A stretch of DNA of 64,000 nt, taken from Spisula solida. Its lineage: Eukaryota; Mollusca; Bivalvia; Venerida; Mactridae. Where the stretch lies: the NCBI GenBank assembly GCA_947247005.1, contig OX365956.1, positions 1,309,501-1,373,500 on the forward strand. The letters are read 5' to 3'. Shown here piece by piece: positions 1 through 12,100 of the stretch; the stretch's first letter is position 1; every line of letters begins with the position of its first letter. Position numbers and translations under genes: made by a program. Under the pieces are notes generated by a model that saw only the letters and a list, made by a program, of their open reading frames with translations, searched no databases and was not told where the DNA came from.

Positions 1-345
1 TGTCACCAGGTCACATTGAAGAAAAACCTTGTTAACACTCTAGAGGACACATTTTTTACCTAACCTTTATGAAAACTTGGTCACAATGTTTGTCTCTATG
101 AAATCTAAGTCAAGTTCGTAACTGAGTCATCTGGGGTAAAAAAACTAGGTCACCAGATCATATCAACGAAAAACCTAATTTATACTCTAGAGGTCACATT
201 TTTTACATGGTCTTTATAAAACCTGGCCACAACGTGTGTATTTGTAAAATCTACATTAAATATTAAGGCCATATCATAACAAATACTGATTCTGCCTTCA
301 CTGCTAGTCATCAAGTGAGCGCTTTATGGCCAATGGCCCTCTTGT
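1..345 (+). repeat. Repeat family A, 3' end of an older subfamily copy
   Basis: The copy contains 'gtcacattgaagaaaaacct', 'cactctagagg.cacattttt' and the family tail (gtgagcgctttatggccaat, then ggccctcttg). It continues past the left edge of the window. The closest copy inside the window is 24441-25322. Confidence 0.75.
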
Positions 346-372
346 TTCCAAAAGTCCCTAGGGATTTCCACG

Positions 373-394
373 ACCCCCCCCCCCCCCCCCCCCC
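373..394 (+). repeat. Poly-C tract (~22 nt)
   Basis: An uninterrupted C run of about 22 nt, just after the family-A tail. It is a likely site of slippage or assembly error. Confidence 0.9.
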
Positions 395-538
395 GAATCT
401 GCACATCAGTATGTTATCATGCAGTTTATACACTCTCATTTCTCTATAGATAATATAATTATGCACAATATAAATAATATTTACCAATTTCCTCACATTT
501 ACTACATTTCCGTGATCAATACTTACCTCACAGTGACA

Positions 539-1216
539 CAGTGATTTTTTGGGCAAATTTTAGAGCCTAATACAAGCACTTTCTCCTAGCAAAAATAACT
601 TCGAAGAATGCATATTTTCCCCTTTTGTTCTCGCTGGTTTAAAAGCAATTAACGGTATGGTATGACTGTCAAAACAACAGATAGTCCGGCAGAACTTGGG
701 ATGAACCGGGAAATGTCGTCTATACAATATGTTTTTGCCTTTTCTTGTTGCCAACAGGACAATACCATAACAGAATTTGGATGATGCCACCTTGTCATCA
801 TTGGGCAACACCCGCAATGGCAGGGCTTTATAAGGCCCCTTCACAATTTCCTATTGGTCCCTTTCACAATTTCTAAAGGCCCCTTCACAATTAAAATTGG
901 CGCCATGGTTTTGTAAAATAAACTTCACCACAAAGCACCAAACAAACCAAACAAAGATAAAAAATCATATATTCCTGTACTGGACTTGATATGAAGCATT
1001 ATATCATAGAGAAATGCATGTTTGGGCAAGTGGACAGAAATCGAGCTAACATCTGAAAAAAAATTATTTCACAATTTGCTGATTTATCGCGCTTAGTTTA
1101 TCAAATTTGAAAAGTTTCTGCGCCTACTTTTTCACAATTTTGATGATTTTCGCGCTTATTTTTCACAAAAAGAAAGGACCTCAGGGCCTTTTAACAATTA
1201 AGCGAAAAAAGCCCTG
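539..1216. mobile_element. hAT-like non-autonomous element (TIR CAG.G.TTTTTT)
   Basis: The left end reads CAGTGATTTTTTGGGC. The reverse complement of the right end reads CAGGGCTTTTTTCGCTT. Interior stretches ('ttcacaattt', 'gcgcttatttttcacaa', 'catattttcccc') recur in the elements near 8242-8724 and 19738-20150. No clean target duplication is visible. Confidence 0.45.
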
Positions 1217-1261
1217 AATGAGGCCCCAAAGGGGTACAAGTTTTTTTCGCGAATTAGTTTA

Positions 1262-1760
1262 GTAAGTAAGTAAGTAACGACTTTATTTATAGTAGATAAC
1301 ATAATTGGTATTATACCAATTTTCAATATGGTCTACATATAGTAAACATATATACATAAATTACATGATAATATACAAACAAATTTATGAAGAAAATGAA
1401 AGTATTAGTTAAACTTAACAATATAGGATACACATGTATTGTTCAAAACATTAACATATAAATAAATAGCGTAGTATACATGTACATATAAAATCAATAT
1501 TTAATTGTGAACAAAAGAGTTGAGATATGTGCATGCACAGATTATTGAGTAGTATTGCATTTCCATTCCAAGAATTGTCTAATAAAAGAACTTATGTTCT
1601 CTGCCTGTCTAATATTTAATGGAATATCATTCCAAATGGATGCTCCTGAGTAAGAAAAGCATCATTGAGTTGCGAAGCAATTGAATTGTTTTCATGTGAC
1701 AAAATGTCCATTGATCACAGTAAATTTGTTTGACAGTTATTGTCCTAGTTTACTTTAAAG
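1262..1760 (-). mobile_element. LINE 3' end, truncated, with (CTTA)n tail
   Basis: Read on the minus strand, the stretch contains SYSGASIWNDIPLNIRQ (about 1545-1660). This matches the C-terminal signature of non-LTR reverse transcriptases (sYsGA.lWN.LP..iR). It is followed by AATAAAG and a tetranucleotide tail, seen on the + strand as (AAGT)n near 1262. The upstream reverse transcriptase domain is absent, so this is a dead 5'-truncated copy. Confidence 0.65.
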
Positions 1761-3069
1761 TAGATGCCCTTAGGAATATATGTTTCTACACATTGACTTG
1801 TAAATGTTTTTGGTATTTTTTTAGTAATTAGCCCAACTTAGATTCCAGTTTTTATTCATTAAACACAAAAATCCTTAATCTTTTTGTTTTTCCAACTTCG
1901 CAACAAGAGAAGTCCAAATAATTTCCATCACTTTGATAAAAAAATCCAATTTTTAATCCAACAAATCACTAATTTAATTTAGATAAAACACAGAGCTAAA
2001 AAAGCATAACTGACCAGTAGTAGTAGTCAGTATCAACCTATTATTGGATCAAATTAAAGCAAATTAAAGCAAAACACCTGTAAATGTTGTATATCAAGAC
2101 TAATAATGCGTGAATTAAAAATAAACAACCTTTCATAGTGGTAAAATGTGAAAATGAGGCCCTTACAATGATTTAAATCTAGTATCATACAAAAAGAATA
2201 AAAACATCAGTAAATTAATGACAAGTTCCCCTGGTCCCATGGTCTATCCATTCTGATGTCAGGAAGTCATGATCATAGTATAAGCAGAGCTCTATAGTCT
2301 ATTGCAAAACGTTTCACAAATTATACAATGGAATTATGGCGGATTTAATCTAACTGTTTATTTAAAAACGCTTAACAAGTGTATTTATTGAACAGCATTT
2401 CTCAAGTGTGATGAACAAAATTATCAAAAGTCAGAACAGGGAAAACAGTACTTGAAAAGCACAAAAAGGAACACTGACAGTGAGTTACAAAGAAGAAACA
2501 ACACAGACCACATTGCCAAACTCAAAACTAAATGAGAAAATGAAACCCACCCACGGCAAGTCCCAATTTCAGTGGCCAAAAGGTCCTAAAAAGTTTACGA
2601 ATCATTGTAAATGGTATGACCATACGGCTGCATATACGTGCACGTAAATATAATTATATATTGTTTGATGGTTAAGTCAACAAAAAGGAAAAACTTAGAA
2701 TCACTGTAAATGGTATGACCCTGTTGCTACATAAATAACTGTTTATAGTTGACAACAACAAAAATTGACCAAACTGAGCACTTGTTATTAAGGGACCTTA
2801 GTTACAGAGAGCAAAGTTGAGTATCACTTTCTTACGTGTACTCTTTTGACTGACTGGTGATTAATCACATATAGTTTAAAAGTGGATAAATTTCAAAGTA
2901 GATATGTTCCATTCTATTTTCAGATATTAGCATCGGCATAGCGACATGTCGATTTTGTGTCCGATGTTTCGTCTCATTTAGTGGTGCAGGCGAGAGGTCT
3001 TTTACTATCGATTTCAGCAAATTGGTAAAGTTAGTTGGAGTGGTTTCCTTCATCAGAACACTGTTGATA
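1761..3069. other. Upstream flank of gene 1, no gene seen
   Basis: AT-rich. The only structure seen is a duplicated segment: 'ctgtaaatggtatgaccctg' near 2703 and a close copy near 2606, about 100 bp apart. No TATA box or coding exon could be supported. The gene-1 promoter must lie here or further left. Confidence 0.4.
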
Positions 3070-3103
3070 ATGGCCGGTACAGAACAAAATCCTGCTCCTG
3101 TTG
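3070..3103 (+). CDS. Gene 1 exon 1: start codon and 11 residues
   Basis: ATG begins MAGTEQNPAPV and is followed by the donor gtgagta at 3104, phase 1. It joins the Ig exon (G plus TA makes Val). Such a short first coding exon is chosen because the phase matches and the donor is strong; it is the least certain exon of the model. Confidence 0.6.
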
Positions 3104-6100
3104 GTGAGTATATCAGTTATATGTATGTTTGTATGGTAGATATGTTCAAACTGTTACCAAGATGTTCAAGTTAGGATTTTGCGTTAAGCGTTAAGTCTAA
3201 AGAGGTTCTATGTTGTCATCAAACTGGTTTTATACGCAGTCTATAGAGGCTCTATGTTGTCATCAAACTGGTTTATATGAACTCTATAGTAGCTCTATGT
3301 TGTCATCAAACTGGTTTATATGAAGTCTATAGAGGCTCTATGTTGTCATCAAACTGGTTTTATACGCAGTCTATAGAGGCTCTATGTTGTCATCAAACTG
3401 GTTTTATATGAAGTCTATAGAGGCTCTATGTTGTCATCAAACTGGTTTATATGAACTCTATAGCGGCTCTATGTTGTCATCAAACTGGTTTTATACGCAG
3501 TCTATAGAGGCTCTATGTTGTCATCAAACTGGTTTATATGAACTCTATAGCGGCTCTATGTTGTCATCAAACTGGTTTTATACGCAGTCTATAGAGGCTC
3601 TATGTTGTCATCAAACTGGTTTTATATGAAGTCTATAGAGGCTCTATGTTGTCATCAAACTGGTTTATATGAACTCTATAGCGGCTCTATGTTGTCATCA
3701 AACTGGTTTTATACGCAGTCTATAGAGGCTCTATGTTGTCATCAAACTGGTTTATATGAAGTCTATAGCGGCTGTATGTTGTCATCAAACTGGTTTATAT
3801 GAACTCTATAGCGGCTCTATGTTGTCATCAAACTGGTTTTATACGCAGTCTATAGAGGCTCTATGTTGTCATCAAACTGGTTTATATGAAGTCTATAGCG
3901 GCTCTATATTGTCATCAAACTGGTTTATATGAAGTCTATAGCGGCTCTATGTTGTCATCAAACTGGTTTATACCAGTCTATAGAGGCTCTATGTTGTCAT
4001 CAAACTGGTTTATATGAAGTCTATAGCGGCTCTATGTTGTCATCAAACTGGTTTATATGAAGTCTATAGCGGCTCTATGTTGTCATCAAACTGGTTTTAT
4101 ACGCAGTCTATAGAGGCTCTATGTTGTCATCAAACTGGTTTATATGAAGTCTATAGCGGCTGTATGTTGTCATCAAACTGGTTTATATGAACTCTATAGC
4201 GGCTCTATGTTGTCATCAAACAGGTTTTATACGCAGTCTATAGAGGCTCTATGTTGTCATCAAACTGGTTTATATGAAGTCTATAGCGGCTCTATATTGT
4301 CATCAAACTGGTTTATATGAAGTCTATAGCGGCTCTATGTTGTCATCAAACTGGTTTATACCAGTCTATAGAGGCTCTATGTTGTCATCAAACTGGTTTA
4401 TATGAAGTCTATAGCGGCTCTATGTTGTCATCAAACTGGTTTATATGAAGTCTATAGCGGCTCTATGTTGTGATCAAACTGGTTTTATATGAAGTCTATA
4501 GAGGCTCTATGTTGTCATCAAACTGGTTTTATATGAAGTTTATAGTGGCTCTATGTTGTCATCAAACTGGTTTATATGAACTCTATAGCGGCTCTATGTT
4601 GTCATCAAACTGGTTTTATACGCAGTCTATAGAGGCTCAATGTTGTCATCAAACTGGTTTATATGAAGTCTATAGCGGCTCTATGTTGTCATCAAACTGG
4701 TTTATATGAAGTCTATAGCGGCTCTATGTTGTGATCAAACTGGTTTTATATGAAGTCTATAGAGGCTCTATGTTGTCATCAAACTGGTTTTATATGAAGT
4801 CTATAGTGGCTCTATGTTGTCATCAAACTGGTTTATATGAACTCTATAGAGGCTCAATGTTGTCATCAAACTGGTTTATATGAAGTCTATAGCGGCTCTA
4901 TGTTGTCATCAAACTGGTTTTATATGAAGTCTATAGAGGCTCTATGTTGTCATCAAACTGGTTTATATGAAGTCTATAGTGGCACTAAGTTGTCATCAAA
5001 CTGGTTTTATATGAAGTCTATAGTAGCTCTATGTTGTCATCAAACTGGTTTATATGAAGTCTAAAGAGGCTCTATGTTGTTATCAAACTGGTTTTATATG
5101 AAATCTATAGTAGCTTTTTTGTCTATGTTGTCATCAAACTGGTTTTATATGAAGTCTATAGCGGCTCTATGTTGTTATCAAACTGTTTTTATATGAAGTC
5201 TATAGCAGCTCTATGTTGCCATCAAACTGGTTTTATATGAAGTCTATAGCGGCTCTATGTTGCCATCAAACTGGTTTTATATGAAGTCTATAGTGGCTCT
5301 ATGTTGTCATCAAACTGGTTTTATATGAAGTCTATAGAGGCTAAAGTTGTCAAGCTATTCTCTCAGTTGTCTTGTCCTTCTATCTCTCAGCTGCCATTTG
5401 ATTATACTCAATGAATCGTTTCAATACTAGCAAGCTAAATCAAAGCACTGCAAGTTCTGTTGGGAGGCGATTGGTTGCTGCTACTAAAGCTTTAACCGAC
5501 TTTTCACGTTTAATGTTCGTTTTCTTACTGCCGATCTTGTCTTGAATGTCAAAATAGGCATATGTGACTATATAGGCATGTTGGGTATCTAAATAATTGT
5601 TAAAAGGTGCATATTAATTTATATGTAATACGTGTATTGAATGCGTATATCAAAAGTGACTTTAAAATAATACTACACGCCTATTTATCCGATTCTACAG
5701 TACCGTCTTGTAACCACTTCCCTCACAGCGGGAGACAGTCTATAGAAAGCGGCTAGCTAGTACAGCGACACCATATGATTGCATAACAGTACTTTGCAGA
5801 CCGCATACGATTCATTGATAAAACCATCACTTGACCGTAGGGCTGAGTATCGATCAAAATGATCGATACGATATTTGTATCGATACGGAATGATTGATAT
5901 CTGATATATCGTTTGATATTTTATACCTATGAAATCAAAACAGGTAAACATTTCCTTTCTCTTGGATATTTTTCGACTTATTTATCAAAGTAACATGTTT
6001 CAAGGCAAATAATTGATGGGAATATATTTTGGGCTTATAGAATACGAATAGGCCGGGTAATGACGGTTTGTAAACGATACATTGACTTGCACTAATTGAA

Positions 6101-9100
6101 ACGAGATTATGATGACCCTTATCGTGAAAAATGAGTTGAAGTAAAGCCACTTCTTTTTTTACCTGGGAGCCTTGAGCGAGCAGGTATATTGGATAGCATC
6201 AAGTAAAAAGTCCATGGAGGGGCACGTGACCTGTTCTCGATGGTTGACGATTTAAAAAATCATCAGCTGTTGAATTATGCAGATAGAAGGTCGATGATCC
6301 TGTCAATTCTCTGTCAAATGAAGTCGGTACATCATTTGCTCGCAGGAACTATTTGACTTGTATTTTCTGGTTTACAAGATTTTTTTAGAAAAAGGTCCAA
6401 CGGCCGGTCGAAAAAATAATTAAAAAAAATTTTGGTTTCGTACCCCACCACATAATTTCGTTGCGAATTTTACCCTACAGCCATAACCTCAGTATTTAAG
6501 ACATTTATAACATACACCATTGTATCTACTTAAAAAGAAACTTATTTGTACAATCCATAGCAACGGCGTTACGTATACGTCCGACCATAGCAATGTATAC
6601 AACGGCAGTCCACGTGCGCACTCTCCGAACGAGAAAATTGTGAAGTTTTTGTGAAATTGTGCAGGTTATGAAATAAATTATGAAAACATAACGTGTATTG
6701 TCAATAGCGAGATATAGCGGATAAAAACACCGCAACATTAAAATACCATGCCCTTATTGTTATTCCGATCAAAGACAGTCGTACCGACATTGTAACTTCA
6801 GAAGTCGCCGACAATCATTGCATCATAGAAATGCCGCCGCTAAATTTCAGACGTTGCCGACTTATGTCGGGCAATCAAAAGAAACTGTAGGAAAACCGAC
6901 ATCAAAGAAATCATAGCCGAACTTTATGCACTTTGGAATTTTGATTGATCTAGATCTACATGCTCCAGTATTTATTAGCACGCTTTGACACAATTAATAG
7001 AAACATATCAACACATCGCTAATTTAATAGACTTCACGCTTTAGACGTCTGTTTAATCGGTGCTATTGGAATAATTCATGATTGATAAAATATATTCATG
7101 TTATGTAACAATAATGGATTGATATTTGAAGGTAATTATGAATTTGTTCCGTCTTCGCAAAACATACATGTGCATGTTTAATTTCGCGTCGAGCTGATCC
7201 AACGTAAGATAAATGCATCGGTCTGCAATAAAATAATCATGATATTCTAATTAAGCTGGATATATATAAGGATGTCAAGTTGTCTCAATTCTGGGACATA
7301 TGCCCGATATTCGTCCCAGCTCAATTCAAGGTTGTCAGTTCGACCGCGTATTTAATCCCGTGGTCCCGCCCGATTGTCGCAACGATGCTATTTACGATGA
7401 ATTTTGCTATCTGGTATCAAGAACTCGTAGTCTGGAACAATATTATGAATTAATTAAAATCTTCGTACAAAATACGCAAACCTATGCACGCAGAGAACTA
7501 AATTAAATTACATGTACAGTTTGGTCGATGTTTATTTTATATGACGTCATCCGTATATTTACGGAAAATAGAGTCAAGCTTTTCGAAAGAGGCGACCTAA
7601 TTCACGTGAGGTCATGGTACTTTAATTTCGATACGTTTTCAATACGATAACTGACGGTAGCTAAATTATTTGGTCTATTTGATCATTTTTACATGGAGAA
7701 TTATCGATCTTTTGACGATTCATGCCATCGGCAAAAATAAAAAAGTGAAATTCTATTTTTATTTTTTTTCCACTTTCGTAAAAAATACGGTCGCCTGTCT
7801 TATAAACCGTAAAATTAAAAAGTCCTGGCCTAAATTAAAATAAAGCAATAAAAACAACACAAAAACCAAGCCAAGCACGCTTTTTTATTAAATTTTGTTT
7901 TGATCGATATTTGTTCGATACGGTTAATATCGACCAAACCCTAAATCAGGCCTAGACACTAACTATTTTGGCCACTGGTCCGACAGGGCAAACACGTCAA
8001 ATTTGTAAATAGGACAGTTACTGGTCCTCCAGAACTTTCACTGGTCCTTCTGGATTTTCACTGGTCTCGGACCAGCGGACCAGTGTTAGTGTCTAGCCCT
8101 GCCCTAAATACAGGTCTTCGATTCGATACATGAACCGGTACTCAGCCCTACTTGACTGTTGTCTGAAGTTTCTAAAAATAGCTTTACATTTGATGAACAC
8201 GTCATTTTCGTACTATAAAACAATTTCGGTATCCGCCGGTGTAGTGATTTTTTTGGCCAAAATATCGATTTAACGAACAGTTTCACAATAATTTTTTATC
8301 TTAGAATAAAAAAATGTTGCTGATTGGCTTAAATCAGTTAAAAAATTTGAAGAAGCATATGTAGCAGCAGTGATTTTTATTGAAGAAAATTAAGCAGCCT
8401 GTGCCTTTAAAATTGGGAAATTTTAGCGCGATAATTCGCGAAATTGGGAATTATTAAAAAAGTTTGTTTGGGTTAAAAGTGGTCATATTTTGTATTTTCT
8501 ACTGATAATACACTATTCATATGTGGCAACGACCTTTGCAAGTTAGAAAATACTTTAAAACAGCTACATGTAAACTGTTGTTGCTTTGAAACCTGCGAGC
8601 ACAAAAGGGGGGAAATATGCATACTTTTTGGGAAAAAATTATGATTTTTTGGAAAAAATGGAGGTTATTTTGCTAGGGGAAGGGGCCTGTATTCGGCCCT
8701 AAAAATAGCCAAAAAAAATCACTGAGCAGTATTGGGAATGTTGACAGTTTCTGGAACTACTTGAATGCGGATTCACATAGCAGCCTAAAGGCGGTTAATT
8801 TTGTGTTAAGAAATGGGCAAATGGTAGTAATGAGAGGCTTAATCGCCTCCCAAAAACCAAGTTGAGTTATTTTGCTTTTATTGATGAAAAATTAATTTGT
8901 TCATATTCATTCAATATGTTGATATCTCTCTATATTTTAGTACCACCAGCAATTATCGATGATATTCAAGATCAGTATCCTATGATTGGTGAATCATGGG
9001 AACTAAAGATTTCTATTGGAGGAGATGTGCACATTAAGGTGACAGTAGAGAAGGATAATATCAAACTGCCACAAGATGATCATATGAAGATTTTATCTTG

Positions 9101-12100
9101 TAATAATGTTGTCACTATGAGTATCAATGATGTGAACGAGGAAGATTCTGGAGAATACAAACTTGAGGTGTCCAATGATGGCGGATCTGTAACATGTTCT
9201 TTCAACATGGTTGTCAGTAAGTTGTCAACAAACTTATTTTGTGATCACTCTTCGTACGTCCGTTCACAATTGCTTGTGTATAAGTGACTACAAGTAAAAG
9301 TTTTACTCTAATCATTATGAAATTTGACCAGTGACAATGATCATCTCAACAAAATCTAGGTCAAGTTCCATATTGGGTCTGTCATCCAGGGTCAAAAACT
9401 ACATGTAGGTCAATAGACCTCAGTGTCCGATATTTGTTTTATTTTTCTGGTAGCCCAGGCCATCCTTAAAAAAGTGTTTGTTTGCCCTTACGCGACCGAC
9501 CCGAAAAAACGGCCCTACCCAAAAAATTTTATTGCCAAAACTGAAATGATTTTTTTTATTTTGTACGAAAAAATCGGGGACGAAATGTCATGTTCGAATT
9601 CGTTTGAGTCCGATATACAGCCGCAATTGTCAAAGGGAGATCACTGCGTAGTAATTCTGTGTAATTAGAAGCTTGTCAGATGCTGAAACAAAATGCAGGC
9701 ATCGCGAAAACCGTCGGTCCTAACCTACAAAAATTGCTTTGGTCTGGCGAAAATTGAATGTCGGACCTTATGACTGACGGCGATTTTCAGTGACAACGGT
9801 GATAATCCCACATCGTAGTTGAATATTATTGTAAAGGATGTATTTTGAAAATTCCTCGCCGAGATGCAATAAGAAACCTTCCGAAATTGTCAACAAATGT
9901 AATGGGATAAGGTCGCGAAAACTGATTACATATTTGGATGCCGATAAAACCCGTACACGGTACGATTCCGGAATTTCCGCGACGTGCATCCCGTCTAAAT
10001 ATTTTTTGTTTTGACGATTTGTGACGGGCTTTTTTACATGAAAACGTGATTATTATTAAAGATGTTTAATATTTAATGGTAAAATGATTAAATGAAATGA
10101 AAATAACCTTTCTCTTGCCAGAAGGTCATGTCTGATAAATGCTCATTGAATGGGGTGAATGAGCGCATTGTAAAAAGGTTAACTATCTAATTAAACTTCA
10201 TAGTTTAATGACGATCTATTGCCACCGCGTTTCCACCGTGTTGTCACCCCGTTTCCACCGTGCTGTCACGGTGGCAATGGCCACGGTGGGTTGTCCACCC
10301 TAATTTTAAGTCTAGGTGGATTTGGGTGGGTTCACGGTGGCATATTTTGTGTTGCCAACCAGAGTCATTGCCACCGTGATGGGTGGAAATTGGAAACCCA
10401 CCTTGCGTGTACTGTAGATGACCCCTATTGATTTTCAGGTCAAATGCCTTATGGTGGCCTTGAACATAAATTACTACCAGTATTTTGGCTGCCATGGAGG
10501 CATACATATGTTTTACAAACATCTCTTGTAAAGTTACGATATAATAGTATCCTTGCACTTCCAGAGTGAGCCATATTAAAGCACTTAGGGAGCCTTGCTA
10601 ATGGCTAAAATGAAATAGTGCAAACCAGTGCAGGTATGTTACAAAGGAGGTTAGCATTTTACAGAGGGGTGCTAATAGCCGATAGGTGCATACAACAGAT
10701 AAAGCTATACAGGGTTAGTATGTATACAATTTAACATGACAAATCTCAGATACAGCATACATACAACAAAATATAAGAAAAATCAGACACACACCAACCT
10801 AAAAAAAAAAAAAAAAAAAAAACCTACCTACCCACTGAAAAAAGCTGGGTCGCATAAGGGAAAACAAACACTTTTTTAAGGATGGCCCCACTGGTCTACC
10901 AGAATATTTTCCTGGTAGCCCGGAAAAGTTTCTAGTTGCCCAGAAAATAACTGTGGACATCTAAATTTGCTCCATATCGACAGTCAATTTATGGTGATGT
11001 GTTAATGAAAAGTGTTAATAACAGTCCTTACAATGTTTGACACTTTTCCTCACTGATTAAAATTAAAGCCAATTACCGGGTATATCAACATTAATGAACT
11101 TGTCACATGGTTTGTAACTCATGAACAATTTCATTTAACATTATTATAATATAATGACAGAAACTTTATTAAACTAACGATATAGCCACAGTTAAAAAAC
11201 CATTCAGAAAATCCAAGAAATATGTAGGAGAATAGGCCTACTCCCATGTAGTTTGACCATAGCTTTAATCATTATCTAACACAAACTCCTAATTTCAAAA
11301 GAAACTACAGGAGAAGATTTCTCAGACCTGTATTATTCAACATGATTAATTACCCCTGGAGTAAATACCAGCATTTTATAGCCGTGGTAAGGATAACTGA
11401 AAGGTTAACACAGGTCAGTTAAGTAGAAACACAAAGACACAATATTTGAGAAACCAATACTACTTCATTTAGGCCAGAACTTTTTAATTATTTGGTTTAC
11501 GGGAGATTTTTCAGAGCACAGCATAAGGAGGAGGAAATAAAAATAAAATTATAATGCGAAAACCGCAGTATCGGGAAAAAAAATAAAAATAAAAGATTAA
11601 AAACGGCTTGTTTTTTTATTTCTCAAAAAGTAATTTTTCATGACAAAAATGTACTGTTCTACACAGTTTTATTAAAGTATTCACACTTCCTATAGTATTC
11701 AGGCTTTCTTGTACTAATTTGTTTTGAATATTACAGGTTGATTATAATATTTATTTGAATATACTACTGCACGCCTCTTTCGATTATACTGAGCAGGGTG
11801 TACACGTCGGTCATACATCATATGAAGGGGGGTTTCAGGAAATTTTCCACGGGGTCCAATCTTATACATTGGCTAAGTTCACTCAAATTTTGCCCGATTT
11901 AAAGAAAAATCATTATATTTTGGAAATTCTAGGGAGGGGTCGAACCCCTCGAATCCCCTACCCCCGCTGGGTCTGTCCTTGTATACAGAAAATATAAAGA
12001 TGTAAGTGTGTGTGAGCTATACAACCCTACTTAAAAACTGCATTGTCCGAAAATACGAATATCCGAAAATGCGGTCACTTCAGAATTGATAAATTTTCTT

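Larger units (their letters stand above)
5838..8150. mobile_element. hAT-like element, 2.3 kb, with near-perfect 8-bp TSD
   Basis: The left end TAGGGCTGAGTATCGATC and the inverted right end TAGGGCTGAGTACCGGTT are flanked by CTTGACCG (5830-5837) and CTTGACTG (8151-8158), a 7/8 target duplication. Terminal TAGGGCTG and an 8-bp TSD are typical of the hAT superfamily. No transposase is visible. It contains subterminal 'atcgatacg' motifs, the nested MITE at 7947-8101 and one small ORF at 7300-7506. Confidence 0.75.

Noticed and set aside
3384..5064. Several ORFs of 66-81 codons reading 'MLSSNWFY...' repeats
   Set aside because: They arise from the 87-bp two-unit period of the minisatellite, have no family match and lie in an intron.
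3197..5345. CRISPR-like array
   Set aside because: There are no unique spacers; units are head-to-tail copies of one sequence in a eukaryotic intron.
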